From the NCBI GenBank assembly GCA_008692225.1, contig VICG01000008.1, forward strand, positions 1,824,001 through 1,888,000: a DNA stretch of 64,000 bases. The letters run 5' to 3'. This document shows positions 33,780 to 47,082 of the stretch, in pieces (the stretch's first letter is position 1; each line of letters begins with the position of its first letter). Both the position numbers and the translations under genes were made by a program. This DNA comes from Monilinia fructicola. Taxonomy: Eukaryota; Ascomycota; Leotiomycetes; Helotiales; Sclerotiniaceae. The notes under the pieces were generated by a model. That model was given only the letters and a program-made list of their open reading frames with translations, was not told the DNA's origin and searched no databases.

Positions 33780-36700
33780 ATGGAAGAAGCAATAGTTATT
33801 GAGGACGATGATGTTGTCATGATTGAAGATGACGATAGAGATGATGTGGTTCTTCTAGAACGAGGTAGAAAGCCCCGCCCTATCTTTGATTGATCCGGAT
33901 TTTTGTCTTGCAATCATACTTTCGCTGATAACCTCAATAGCCCCTAATATAAGCCCAACAACCTTCCTCAGTAGCACCGCTACTGAGAATCGTGCCTCTT
34001 CACTTCATAAAGATCACCGCCCTCAAAGCTCAATGCTTCGAGCCCAATCGGAAGACTCTCCTGATTCCAGCCACTTAGCCAATATTCCTTCCATTGACTT
34101 AACAACTACTGTGATTTCTGGCAATTCTGTGTCCGAGGATATCAATCGACCTGAAGATAGAGCTCGCCGCATCTCATCTAGTTGTCTAACATCAATGTCA
34201 CAATACGAAGAGTATGAACTGTCATTGTCCTGGAATATTCCTCCCGAAACCGGGACCACCCAGGAAAACCCACCCAGCTCTATGTCCCGTCGCAGACGTA
34301 CGAATGATAGATTTGTTTCTGCTACTTCGCTAAATAAAGTGGCTACCGACCCCCTGAAGATGTCTCATACTTCTACTCCCGAGCGCCGCCAATCCTTTGC
34401 AAGCTTGATCTCAATTTCAGATGAGGAAGATGGAGATGAAAGGACTCTTGCTCAGGATATGCCATCGTCCACAGATGATAATATTATCTTAATCCAAGAT
34501 AATGATGATTTCGAATTTAAGCTCGAATCGCAACTCCTAGAAAAGCCAGAGTTTGAGTTCTTGCGCTCAGTCAGCTTGAATGAAAAACCAAAACTCCAGT
34601 CTAAACCCAAGACCGTTCGTCCAATACGTAACCCTCCAATCACTAGTCCCTATTTCGAATGTGGAAGCTACTTGCACGGAAAGCTCGAGTTAAGGCCAAC
34701 GAAAACCATAGAACTAGAAGACGGCGATTTTGTCTATATCAAACATATTCTAGATGTCGAGCCTGAAGAAAGGTTTCGCTTACGTACAGAAATTGGCCAG
34801 GATCCTTCAGTGAAAATTCGTGGACTACGATTGCAAAGATGCAAATACCTGAACGGTATGCTGGAAAAGAAAATGAATGAAGTCTGCCTCTGCTACGAGG
34901 TGGACTTAGACGACAAACGTGAGCCTGAAGAGCAAAGTCTTGTCGAAGTGCCTTTGAGCTCGATTAAAGCTTTACGAAGTCTTCGTTGGACTAATCACCA
35001 TTACCCAAAGTATCGTAATCTCGATCGTGACGCTGTTGGGGACAATGAAGACGCATACAACACCGGAGGACTCACTGTACGCTGGAAATATACTTGCACA
35101 TATGCTTCTGCTTTGGCAAGGGAGCAGAACATATATGCGGAGCGGACTCTAGAACGGCTCACAGAAAATTGGCTGTCATCGGTACACAGAACCTCACATA
35201 CATATCTGACTTCTAACACCAAATTGCGGACGGAATGGCGCGGAGAGACGATTGCTGGTGGTTCATACGTGCCAGAATGCTATGAGATCGAGGAAGACGA
35301 TGACTCTATACTGGGAGTGGGACCACCTACTATCATGCAGAGTACTCAAAACCGACCCAAATCATGCACAATTATCGATGAAGATGAAGCTGGTGCTTCT
35401 CTATCTCTTGAATCTCAAAGATTCGGTGCTGACGGACTCCAAGTCAAGCGCAAATCGGATTTCTCGTCCTCTTCAGATCTAGATTGTGACCAAGGGGATA
35501 GTCAACCAACCAAAAGAGTCCGTCAAGACACTGAAAATGATATCGAAAAGATCAGACAGCGTCTTGGTCGAGTTATGCTTTCATTCGATGGTGTAGATTA
35601 TGTCAGGCATTCTTACGACATAGGAACTTCATCAAAGACAGATTTGAGCAGTAGTGCTGAAAATAATCTGGTACCTACGGGGAAAGTCCATGATACACAT
35701 AGCTCAGCTAGAAATGCCTCGTCAAATAGATGTCTCTCCCCGCAAGTCAGGGGTCATTCAACTCCGGAGAGAAATGGTTCTCTAAGCTTTCAAACTCAAT
35801 ATCCCGACAGTGGTCTTTCATGTGCTTTCTCGCCAACTCCATTTCCATACATTCCTTCTCAAATCGATATTTCTTCCGCCGAGTTAGCAATACCACCACC
35901 TAGCGGGGCCATTGAACTGTCGTCCTCACCCCCTCACTCTCTTTCATCCTCAATAACCGCATCTAATGGCTCAAGAACATATTCACTAAAAGTATCACGC
36001 ACTATTGCCCCAGGCCAAACACTCACCTATGGCGATGCATTCTGCGGCGCAGGAGGCACTACCCGTGGTGCTGTCATGGCTGGTCTCCGCGTAAAATGGG
36101 GTTTCGACTTCGATAATCACGCCTGCACAACTTGGCGTCTCAATTTTCCCTCCGCAACCTGCTATGAAATGTCCTCGGAACGCTTCGTTGCTCTTGCTAC
36201 TCCGTCCCCATATTCCTCATATATCCCTGATGATGTCAAAGTCGATATTCTACATCTCTCACCTCCATGTCAGTATTTCTCGCCCGCACATACGATCGAA
36301 GGTAAGAATGATGAGATGAATACTGCGAGTTTGTTTGCTGTGGCTGCAGTTATCAAAGTTGCGAAGCCGAGGGTTGTGACGTTAGAACAGACCTTTGGGA
36401 TTTTGTACCCGAGATTTAGGGGATATTTCCACAGTTTGATCTGTATGTTCACTAGTTGTGGATTCTCTCTGAGGTGGGCTATTGTGCCATTAGCTCAATG
36501 GGTGAGCCTCTTCTTTTATTTCTGCCCAAGAGAATACAAATCTCTGACTGTCTTCCAGGGACTTCCGCAAAGACGATTTCGTTTGATAATCATTGCATCA
36601 TGGTAAGTTTTATTCAAAATGCCTTCCTGTTCCCTGCACTTTCAACTAAAAATGGCACTCTCAGCCCAGGCGAACCCCTCCCCCCAATGCCGCCACCAAC

Positions 36701-37412
36701 CCACTCCTCACCCTCTTCTCTCCTTCCAAACACCCATCCTTTCAAAACTGTCTATGAAACTCTCCGCGGAATTCCCACTTCCGCCGCAAACCACCCAATC
36801 CATCTCATGCCCGAAAAAGATCTCAAACCATATGACTCGCACGCAATTCTCCCCCGAACAATGACGACAAGCGGCGGTGATAATTGGCATCCTAGTGGCA
36901 AAAGAGGTTTTACCGATCGGGAATTCGCGTGCTTGCAGGGATTTCCATTACAGCATCAGTTTGGTCAAAATGGGATCAAGAGACAGATTGGCAATGCGGT
37001 ACCGCCTGTTGTGGCAAAGGTTTTGTTTGAGGGGATCAGGAAGTTTATTGAGGGGGTAGATGGAATTGTGAGGGATCATGGAGCCGGAGATGGAGCCGGA
37101 GATGGAGGTGAAGATGGAGATGATGAGATCAGTGATGGGGGTGAGCATCGTGGTGAGGATAAGGGTAAACATGGAGATCATGAGATGAGAGCTGGGGCTC
37201 AAAATAGAGATCATAGCCTGGGAAATGGAGGAGGTGGTGACGCCATGGATACCTATGACGATTTTGAGGGAGGGCAAATAGTGATTGATGATCAAGAAGC
37301 GGAAGTTATCGATCTTGTTGGAGAATCGAAGGAGATGCATAGGAAATGCGTTGATGATGAGGTTGAAATTGCTAAGGCTGTGGAGATGGTAGAGTATATC
37401 GTTATTGATTAG
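33780..37412 (+). CDS. rid: RID/Masc1-type DNA (cytosine-5) methyltransferase
   Basis: Exons 33780-33864, 33941-36501, 36559-36602 and 36665-37412 (introns 76, 57 and 62 bp); 1145 aa, with all phases closing. The start ATG lies in a short acidic first exon. A long disordered N-terminus leads to a BAH-like region (about residues 265-385, from FECGSYLHGKLEL). The methyltransferase core has motif I DAFCGAGGTTRG (about 727), motif IV SPPCQYFS with Cys at about 805, motif VI as EQT (about 844) instead of the canonical ENV, motif VIII GLPQRRFR (about 883), motif IX REFACLQGFP and motif X QIGNAVPPVVAKVL. The EQT variant marks the fungal RID/Masc1 group needed for repeat-induced point mutation or premeiotic methylation. 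The protein is longer than Neurospora RID and ends in a Gly/Asp/Glu-rich tail (GAGDGAGDGGEDGDDE). Confidence 0.93.
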
Positions 37413-38821
37413 TCGACTGAGAGAGTAATACGGGGCATTAAAGGTCTGAAAATGTGTTTGTAGAATTCCATAGATTTAAGTTGTCTTGATCTTAGTATTG
37501 AAGTCAAGGGTCCATTGCAAGAAGTCGCTGGAATTCTCGAATCTACATTCATCGTGCTGGCCAACCGGAAGATAGTTTCCCGCCTTGGTCTTGTGTCGAA
37601 TAGCATACGGAATGAGGTATTTCCAGGTAATCAGCTGGCGCCCATTCGCTTGCGTTACAAATCTTGTCGCTCAAGGCTTCAGTGTACACAAGCGTGGCGT
37701 ATCAAGACGGGGTTTCCGAAGAGCACCACACTCGCTTAAAAGTCCAACCCTATTAAATATCATTCAATACACAAGGAACTATCAGGTCTCATAGGCTCTC
37801 GGGTCTAATAGCCCGGAGCTTACCCTTCATGAATTATATGTTATTCCAAATTCTGATTTTCCAGGTTAGAGTTATATCTTTGGTGCCGCTAATCACCAGC
37901 CGCTTAACTTGCACGCAATCATTGTTTGGTCGTGGAATGATCATAAAACCGAGGATAGGATTCCCCAGTTCTCAACCTTTCAAATTACCTCAAATATAGA
38001 TTCTTTACTTGCCTCATTCTTGCTAGTATCTTATAGCTTCAAATATGCTGGTTTATCTCAAGAGTATGCTTCACAAAGGTTCTGCAGTTGTTCTGGAATG
38101 TTTCCAAACTCATCCGTGAACTACTCCAAAAGCAACTGCATATCAATATATTTAGCTGACAAAATAGCTACCAGCCGGAATACGACGTATAGATCATCAA
38201 TGGAGGTCAAGAACCAAGGCATTGTCTGGTTGCCTCTTCCGTGAAATACAACAATTTTCCACGCGCCAAATGCTTACAATAACTCCCGGCTTGAGAGCCT
38301 CCGAGCCTCATGCTTTAAGTGTACAAGTGATTGAATGTATACAATAAATATCCTGAAAACACTTCTATAAATATTTTTCTACTGCAGATTTACCAGCTTG
38401 TTTGTGTCTCCCAAGGATTTTTGTTACTAAATGAATGGTGCTTGGAAAAGGTCTCGTGTTGCTCCTTGGGGGTTTTCGGTAAATCCAGGTCCCGGAAGGT
38501 AGGAGGAAAGTCATTGCTGTGTTGATGAGGTATGACTCTAGCGTACACGAGAATAGCGATGTAAAGACACTGTAGGTCAGTTCGATTCGGGCCGCCATTT
38601 TACGCATCGCTTCCTCGGTCATCTAAACAACCGTTATGGGGGGGCTTGCACTTGTCAATTTGGATAGATGTTTAGAAGTCCCATCTACTCTACAAAGTAC
38701 ATATAAGTCTTCCCTTGAATGACGCTTGATGTATTAAAGACGATCCATTGAATAAGTGTTGTATCTCACCCTCATTTGAACTCAGCAGAAGTGTATTTAC
38801 TATTCAATTACAACCATAGCC
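37413..38821. other. intergenic region upstream of the NR-PKS
   Basis: Presumed PKS promoter and RID 3' flank. I see no regulator gene or repeat here, and open frames are short. Confidence 0.6.
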
Positions 38822-41800
38822 ATGGCTGCAAAGCACCTATGCAAGCGAATACTTCTCTTTGGAGATCAGACCGTAGATCTTTACCATTCTATCTTTGACC
38901 TCCATCTTCGTGAGAGAGATTCCGTCGACCTTCGACAGTTTTTAACACTCTGCAATCAAATTCTTAAGAGAGAGACTTCTTCGACATCATATTGGAAAGA
39001 GAGACAGCTTCCTCCTTTTGAGACAGTTCTAGAATTGGCGGAAAGACTATCTACAGGTAACAAGTTGGAAGTGACCATTACGACAGTCTTACTATGTGTG
39101 ACACAACTGGGAAATTTGATTTTGTGGGTGTTACTAATGTACAATGTATAATTGTTTGGCTAATCCATGCCGCAGACTAGCACGGAAGGATCAAACCATC
39201 TTCACAGGTCCTCCAGAAGTCCAAATCATTGGCGTCTGTACGGGTGCCTTGATAGGAGCTGTTCTGGAAGTAGCAAATTCGGTAAATGATCTACTTGGCC
39301 TGACACCTGCCATCATCCTCATAGCCTTAAGGATTGGAGTTGCAGCCTCCTTGAGATCTAGCGCCATTGAGAGCTCACAAGAAAGCTGGGCCATCTTGGT
39401 GTCTGCTGTTTCAAAACATAATGTCGACGCAGCTATTACATCCTTCCAATCCAGGCGTGTGAGATACCGTATTCTGGTATATTGATGTCGACTAGAGAGC
39501 TAACAAATCTCAGTACCGTTCGGACAAACAAGTCTTCATGAGCGCAAGCACAGAAAATTCCTTCACTATAACTGGGCCACCCTCTGTGCTCACGGAATTT
39601 ATTGAATCCGGTATATTGAAGTCTGCAAAGCACGTTTCGTTGCCTTTAGGTGCAGCGTTCCACGCGCCACACCTCCCTGTGCCTAACATACATGCCATAG
39701 TACAGATCGGTAGCTTGCCCTACTCGGCGTGTATCCCGAAGGGATCTCTGATATCTACTAGCACTGGAAAGCCTTACGACTCAGCCACATTCTCGGATCT
39801 GCTTGTAGAAGTCATCTATGACGTGTTATCAAGGCCAATAAATCTAGAAATATTTGCGAAAGGTCTGGCATACATTGTGGGTGATTCTCCAGCGTCCCTA
39901 ATCCCCGTCGGCCCAGAAAACTGCGTCAATTACTTCAAACGCAGGTTACAGGAGCTTGGCTGCCAGATAAATGGTCCTGAAAATCATGAGAACTTGCCTA
40001 CAGTATCAATCGTACCACGATATTCAGGCTCGATTGCAATCGTGGGCGTGGCGGGGCGGTTTCCCGGTGGGACAACACTTGAGGATTTCTGGGAAGTTCT
40101 TGAAAGTGGTTCTGATCTTCACAAGAAGGTAAGGATCGCATGAGGATATTTCTGGAAGCTATACTAAAGCACATGCTTCATACAGATACCTGCTGACCGT
40201 TTCGATGTAAACACTCACTATGATCCATCGGGTAGGCTTCGAAACAGTAACCAACACCACAATTTTTGCCTGCTTTCTTCAGACTAACAAATGATCATCA
40301 GGTACATTGACACCCTACGGAGTCTTCATAGACAATCCAGGTCATTTCGACGCTAGAATGTTCAACATGTCCCCTCGAGAGGCTGCGCAAACCGATCCAA
40401 TGCAGCGTCTTCTTCTGACAACAACATACGAGGCGCTTGAGATGTCAGGATACAGTCCAAATCGGACATCATCCACCCAAAGTCACCGCATCGGTTCTTT
40501 CTTCGGGCAAACCAGTGATGACTGGCGTGAAGTGAATTCTGCACAGGATATCGATACTTATTTCATAACCGGGGGAATACGAGCGTTCGGACCCGGTCGG
40601 CTGAACTATCATTTTAAATGGGAAGGGCCATCCTACAGCATCGATACAGCTTGTTCTTCAAGCTTTGCATCAATCCAAGTTGCCTGCTCGGCCTTGCGTG
40701 CTCTTGAATGCGACACCGCGGTGGCTGGGGGGGCAAGCATTCTCACAGCTTCCGATCTTTTCTCGGGACTGAGCCGTGGAGGTTTCCTCTCACCCACAGG
40801 TGGTTGCAAAACATTTGATGATGCCGCCGATGGTTACTGCCGTGGCGATGCCGTCGGCACAGTTGTTTTGAAGCGTTTTGAGAATGCTGTTGATGATAAT
40901 GACAATATTCTTTCGGTGATTCGAGGTATTGACACCAACCACTCTGCACGTGCCGTCTCAATGACCCACCCTCACAAGCCTACACAGCAGAGGTTGTTTC
41001 GTTCTGTCTTGCGCCAAGCGAATCTTCTACCCGAAGATGTTGACTATGTTGAAATGCACGGGACAGGCACCCAAGCTGGAGACTTCACTGAGCTCTCTGC
41101 TGTTTCTGGTATCTTCGGAAAGGATCGATCATCTAATCGACCATTGTATATCGGTACTTTGAAGCCGAATGTCGGCCATAGTGAAGCTGTAAGCCCTTCC
41201 CTTTCTCCCTATATCTAGGAAGCATTATAGATTGATACTGAATGTTCATAGGCATCCGGCATCACCTCACTGATCAAAGCGGTAATGATGCTTAGGAAAA
41301 ACATCATCCCCCCGCACGTTGGCATCAAGGGTAACATCAATCATAGATTGCCTTCAATGAAAGAAGCGAATATTGTACTCCCTAGAGAGAAAATGATTTG
41401 GTCAAGCCATGAAAACCGAAAGAGGACCATTCTCATAAATAACTTTGATGCTGCTGTTCGTAGAATCATTTATTCTACCAATTATGTACTAAATCTGTGA
41501 ACAGGGCGGCAACACAAGTCTACTACTGGAAGACCCTCCGTGTTCGAGATTGCGTGAGATTTCAGATCCGAGAAAGCATCATGTCGTAGCAGTCTCGGGT
41601 CGCACACCAAAAGCCCTGAGGAACAACCAGATACGCTTATTGCAATATCTGCAGGAGAATTCCCCGAGACTCGAAGATATTGCTTATACCACCACAGCTC
41701 GTCGACAACATCACATCTATCGTTCTGCATATGAGTGCAAGAGCATGTCGTCACTTATGTCATCTATGACGGAAGATGGAAAGCAATCGGTTCAACCTGA

Positions 41801-44800
41801 ACGGATACCTGAAAGCCGTACCGTTTTTGTCTTCACTGGTCAGGGATCTGAATGGGCAGGCATGGGTAAGCAGCTTTATGAAGGCAGTAATTTTTGTCGC
41901 ACGATATTTCACCAGCATGATGCTATCTGCGTTGGGCTTGGCTTCTCTTCCTTTCTCGATCTAATCATCGGTGTCGATATGGACCTGAGCATTGCGTCCC
42001 CAATTCAAGTTCAACTAGCTATTGTCTCATTCGAATTAACCCTTTCTTCTCTTTGGCAGCATTGGGGTGCTCAACCCAGCGTCACAATTGGTCACAGCCT
42101 GGGTGAATATCCAGCCTTGGTCACTTCAGGTATTTTATCACTGAGCGACATGTTCTTCCTCGTCGGATCCAGAGCACGCATTATTCAAGAAAGCTGTTCC
42201 GAGAGCACCCATTCGATGCTTGCGGCAAGAGTCTCGGTGCAGCATGCCGAAGAAATCTTGCGGCAAAACCAATCACTGGATTGCAATGTGGCATGTATCA
42301 ACTCCCCTTCTTCTACAGTTCTTAGCGGCTACAAAGACGACGTTGCAGAGTTGAAGAGATGTCTTGACCTCCAAAATATCAAATCTACGGTCCTCGGGGT
42401 GCGGTATGCGTTCCACTCACCTCAAATGGACCCTGTCTTGGAGAAGTTCAGACAAATCATCGAAGCCGTAAGGTTCACGAAAGCAACCATTCCCTTTGCT
42501 TCAGCATACCAAAGCGATATCATCATGACCGGCGATTCAATTGATCCAGAGTAAGTGTACCTTGTGTTACTACCATATTGGATTTGAGGAATTGTCTCAG
42601 ATAGTGTTGCTGAATATGCTTTAAGATATCTAGCGCAACAAGCTCGGCAGCCAGTCAAATTTCAGCCCGCGCTTCAAATTCTAAAAGCCAAGGCTCAGAT
42701 CGACGACAGTACCATGTGGCTCGATCTTGGACCTCGGCCACTCTGTCTGAACATGATACAGCAATCTCTCAACGTACATCCTTCTCAGTTAATTGCGGTT
42801 CATGATTCCAAGCGAGATTTTTGGCATGTCTCTGCTCAGAGTCTTGCACAGTCGTATAAGGGTGGTATGGATATCCAATGGGGACAGTATCACGGAGAAT
42901 ATGAAAGCAACCTCAATCTACTGGAACTACCATCATATGCCTTCGATGTAAAGAATTACTGGATAAACTACGAAGGCAACTGGTCATTGACCAAGGGAAG
43001 AAACGTAACTCAAACACAGACGCTTACATCCGATACCTTCAAAACCACCACTCTTCAAGTGATCGAATCGGAGAATCACCAAGGCCGACAAGCCACGGTG
43101 GTATTCTCATCTAACCTAGCGGAGAAACACCTTCAAACTGCGGTACGTGGCCATTCTGTCAATGGCACGTTTTTGTGTCCCAGCTCGGTTTACGGAGACA
43201 TGGCCATAGGCGCGGCTGCATATATTTTCTCGAAAACCCATCCCAATGAGAAGACGTCATCCTTCGATGTTTACAACATGGAAGTCATAAAACCACTGCG
43301 CGCAAATGATGATGGGAAGGATCAATGGATCCAAATAACCGCCACCAAACAGAAGGACGACGAATTTGTGAGCGTCAGCATTAGCTCCCATGAAAGCGAA
43401 ACTCTACTCAAGCATGCCTCTTGTGTTGTCAAGCATGGCAGCGGGGCTGACTGGATGTCCAAATGGGCCCGGAACGCATACTTTGTCAAAGCAAGGATTG
43501 AGAACTTGATAGAGGGTATAGCCCAAAGAAGCACGCAGCAAATATCGAGACCCATGGCCTACAGACTGTTCTCCAATCTTGTCACATATGACAAGAAGTA
43601 CCAAGGTATGGAGCGGGTATACCTGAACAGTGATCTACGCGAGGCCGCTGCAGAAATCGAATTTCAAAGCGCGTATTTAGATGGGTCATTTTATGTTAGT
43701 CCATACTGGATTGATAGTATTCTTCACATTTCTGGTTTTATTCTGAACGGGAGCGAGATGGCCACTAGAGATTCTGTTTATATCTCCCACGGTTGGCGGA
43801 GTATGCGAATTGCTCGTCCGTTGTCCGCTGCCAAGAGATATCGCAATTATGTTCGTATGCAAGAAACAAATAATCGAGGAGTTATGGCTGGCGATATCTA
43901 TGTTCTTGATGGAGATGACATTATCGCGGTCTGTAAGGGTTTAAAGTTCCAGGAAATCAAACGCAAGGTTTTGGATTTGCTGTTAGATAGACAGTCCAAC
44001 AGCGTTGCAGCAATGCAAGGCGTGATAAAACTTCCTACAAGCAAAATCATTGACAATCTTCCGATTGAAAGAGAATCACAAAGTCATTTTGATGGAATAC
44101 TGGAGATAATTGCATCGGAGGCGGAGATCGGTCTTGATGAGCTGACTGATAATGCTCGTCTGGTTGAGCTCGGAATCGATTCACTCCTCGCTATGGGAAT
44201 CGTGGAAAGAATACGCGTTCTTTTGAAATGCGCTGATATTCCGAGTTCTATATTCTTCAATTTCCAAACCGTTTCCCAACTGCGAGTTTTCTTTTCGAAC
44301 AATATCGGCTCGTGTGAATCCTCTGAGAGGGAAACAACGACCCATTCCGAGAATGTAAGTACAGGCTCTCCAATAACATCTATCAGCGGTATTGCTGATG
44401 AGCACTTGAGCAATCGGCAATTTCCGGAAATCTTGGAAACAATCCTTTCAGAGGAGCTCGAAATGCCCGAGAGTGAGATTAGTTCCTCGACACGCTTCGC
44501 AGAGATCGGTGTGGACTCGCTAATGGCTCTTAATACGGCCGGTATGATAGGACCAAAAGCTTGCAAAAATATAGATTCTGACTTCCTTTACGACTATTCA
44601 AGCTTTGGAGATGCGTTGAAGTTGAAATCCCGGCAGGGGAATGGCATCGAACATTCCGAATCAACTTTGATATCGAAGGAAGCATATTATGGATCTAGAC
44701 AATTTCCTCAGGCGACATCTGTTGTACTTCAGCAGAGTCCTACCAGTAATTCCGCCATCTTCCTCTTTCCAGACGGGGGAGGGTCTGCGGCGTCCTATGC

Positions 44801-45566
44801 AGGCCTTCCACCAATTCACCCAAGTGCAACAGTCTATGGACTGATCAGCCCCTTTGTCAAATCGCCGGCCGATTTCAATGGTACCATGACTTGGATTGTC
44901 TCCTTGTATGTAGGCGAAATTTGTAAAAGGCAGAAAAGTGGCCCTTACATACTGGGTGGATGGTCGATCGGCGGAATTTACGCGTACGAGGCTGCTCGGC
45001 AACTGATCCTCCAAGGTGAACAAGTGAGCCGCTTGATACTCATCGATGCCCCATGTCCAGTGAAGTTACCTCCGATGATGCTGGAGACTATTGATCGTTT
45101 GGAAGAGCTCGGTACTTTTGACGGTTTCGCTGGTTCCCAATATAGGCTCCCATCTTTGGTAGGCATTCACCTGACGCGTTTTAAAAGTTGATACTAATGA
45201 TAGTGACTGTACCAGGTGCGCCAGCATTTTCAAGGTAGCATTCTTGCTTTGGAACAATATCAGCTGGAGGAAATTCCTGATGGCAAGAGACCACACTGCC
45301 TTGCTATATCAGCAAAAAAGGGTGTACTAGATGGTAGAAGCACAAATCAGGAAAAACTACACAACAAAGACGGCACATCCGATGCAACCAGCCGATGGTT
45401 GATGCAAGCCAGAACCGAACAAGAGGATGATGGGTGGGAAGAATTGTTCTCTGAGTTCGAACGTCAATTTGTCGAGGCTAATCATTTCACGATGATGCGA
45501 AGGCCTCTGAACAAAGCCGTAGCGCAATTGATCACCGAGTTCATCGGGAGGTGTAATATTGAATAA
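38822..45566 (+). CDS. non-reducing polyketide synthase, SAT-KS-AT-PT-ACP-ACP-TE
   Basis: Nine exons: 38822-39123, 39176-39458, 39514-40128, 40186-40231, 40302-41188, 41252-41455, 41505-42550, 42626-45158 and 45216-45566. Introns are 49-75 bp, all phases close, giving 2088 aa. Starter-unit ACP transacylase: GVCTG Cys at about 121 and FHAPH His at about 245. KS: begins [14 protein letters not shown] (about 367), DTACSSS Cys at about 532, HGTGTQAGD and NVGHSEA. AT: GHSLGEY Ser at about 967. Product template: GHSVNG His at about 1304 and YWIDSILH Asp at about 1491. Two ACPs: GIDSLLA Ser at about 1647 and GVDSLMA Ser at about 1759. Thioesterase: GGWSIGG Ser at about 1908 and a late NHF His. It should make an aromatic polyketide released by TE (Claisen cyclase or hydrolase). 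Subclade and product cannot be told by eye. No tailoring gene adjoins it. Confidence 0.96.
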
Positions 45567-45949
45567 AAACGCATCATAGATAACACCAATAACCGTCTCT
45601 TTGGTATTGGTTTCTCTTATTTCTCTTTAGTACCCATTGGATACTTTTGCCGTTCCAATCTGAACAGTCAGGCAGGCCACTTCTGGGTATCAGGCTCTCC
45701 CCCATTCGACTTGAACATAATTAGCAGTAATTAGCCAACACTTGTTGGAATGATTTTGGGTATGAATAAATATAATAACACTGTATTGGGTATTTTTAAG
45801 TCGTATTCTTACATATTTGCCCATGGCCAACCTGGCTCCTTGACCATAACAACTAATTTATGCCATCCCCAGCAGGGATTTAAATTCCTTGATCTCGCCA
45901 AATCTCTCTATACGCCAATAGATATTACTTCCATATTCAAACCACTGTC
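45567..45949. other. intergenic region between convergent genes
   Basis: 383 bp shared 3' flank of the NR-PKS and YIF1. Nothing notable seen. Confidence 0.6.
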
Positions 45950-47082
45950 TTATGCTCTTGTGAGTCCCCACATAAAGATCAATTGAACGGGGTATGAGTA
46001 GATGAAAAGAAATTGTGTTCTTCGACTCTTCTGTGATCGTGCTACAGTTTGCATGGTACCTCGCTCATCAGTTGTATTTTCTGGAAGTAAAACGTATTTC
46101 AAGGATCGTAACTGTTTTCTCAACGTCAGTGGTATAGAGACAGGAAGGTCGGCGGGTAAACAAACCAGAAATAATGCGTTGGCGAGGAAAGTATAGCTGA
46201 AAACAGTCCACCCAATCCATCCACCAGTTCCCTTTCCACCATTGATGATTTCACTAACCACCAAAGTGGCGATAACCCCAACGAATTTGTATCCAGAGTA
46301 GGCGACCAAATCAAGTAGTTGGGATTCGTTGGAAATAGATAGGAGGTAACATCCAAGCTTCAAGCCTAGAATTTCAATAAACACAATGAAAAATGCCCAC
46401 CCTGCTGTTGATCCAAGGAGTTCTGGCTGGAAGGCACCCCGAAGACCAGCCAAAAGTGTGGAAAGGAGGATGTATGTTACAAGTGCCATCACTGTGACGA
46501 CGTTAGCTTATTAATACTGTAAGCAGACCAGTGATCATACCTGGAATATACATGTCTGGACTATTGAGATCATCTCTTGGAGGTAGAAACCAGCCTTCTT
46601 GGCCACTGGGACCGATCGACTGTTTTCTTGACCAAAGGCTTATGTCTCCAGGGGAATAGGACCAAAAAGAGCTTGTTGACCACATATCCATTTGAAACAT
46701 TGAAGTAATGTTTTAAAGCCGAAACGTTGACATATCGATTGAACTATTTCCACGTCAGAATGCCCATCTTCCTTTCCGTGTTCTCATTCCACTGACGTTT
46801 TGTTCCACGTATTCTGTTCCATGTTTTAATGCTGTTTGTCCAACCTGAAAATCCCATTTGGGCTGTAGGGTCGTTTATGAAACCTCCATATGCGCCGAAT
46901 GCGCCAGCACCTCCTGGAGCCTGGGGTTGATATGGGTTTCCATATCCTGTCTGATGTTGCTGCTGAGGGACTGGCGGAGGTGGTGATCGCAATTGGGGGA
47001 CTGTGGAGACATGCTGAGGTACGGGGTGATGGAGCGGAGGAGAGTTCGCTGGGGGGAAATTCCCATAATTTGTTCGTTGCAT
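45950..47082 (-). CDS. yif1: YIF1 family ER-Golgi membrane protein, two +1 frameshifts
   Basis: Exons 47082-46797, 46743-46541 and 46491-45950 (introns 53 and 49 bp), about 342 aa once two extra bases are removed. The Pro/Gln/Gly-rich cytosolic N-terminus leads to FINDPTAQMGF, then YVNVSALKHYFNVSNGYVV, LFPWRH, GQEGWFLPPRDDLNSPDMYIP and a multi-helix membrane domain (LLAGLRGAFQPELLG onward), the YIF1/Hrf1 signature. YIF1 works with YIP1 and Rab proteins in ER-to-Golgi transport. The frame breaks at the four-A run 46848-46851 and the three-A run 46634-46636 (plus strand); dropping one base at each restores the family sequence and exact exon phases. It is divergent from SRP101. Confidence 0.9.
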
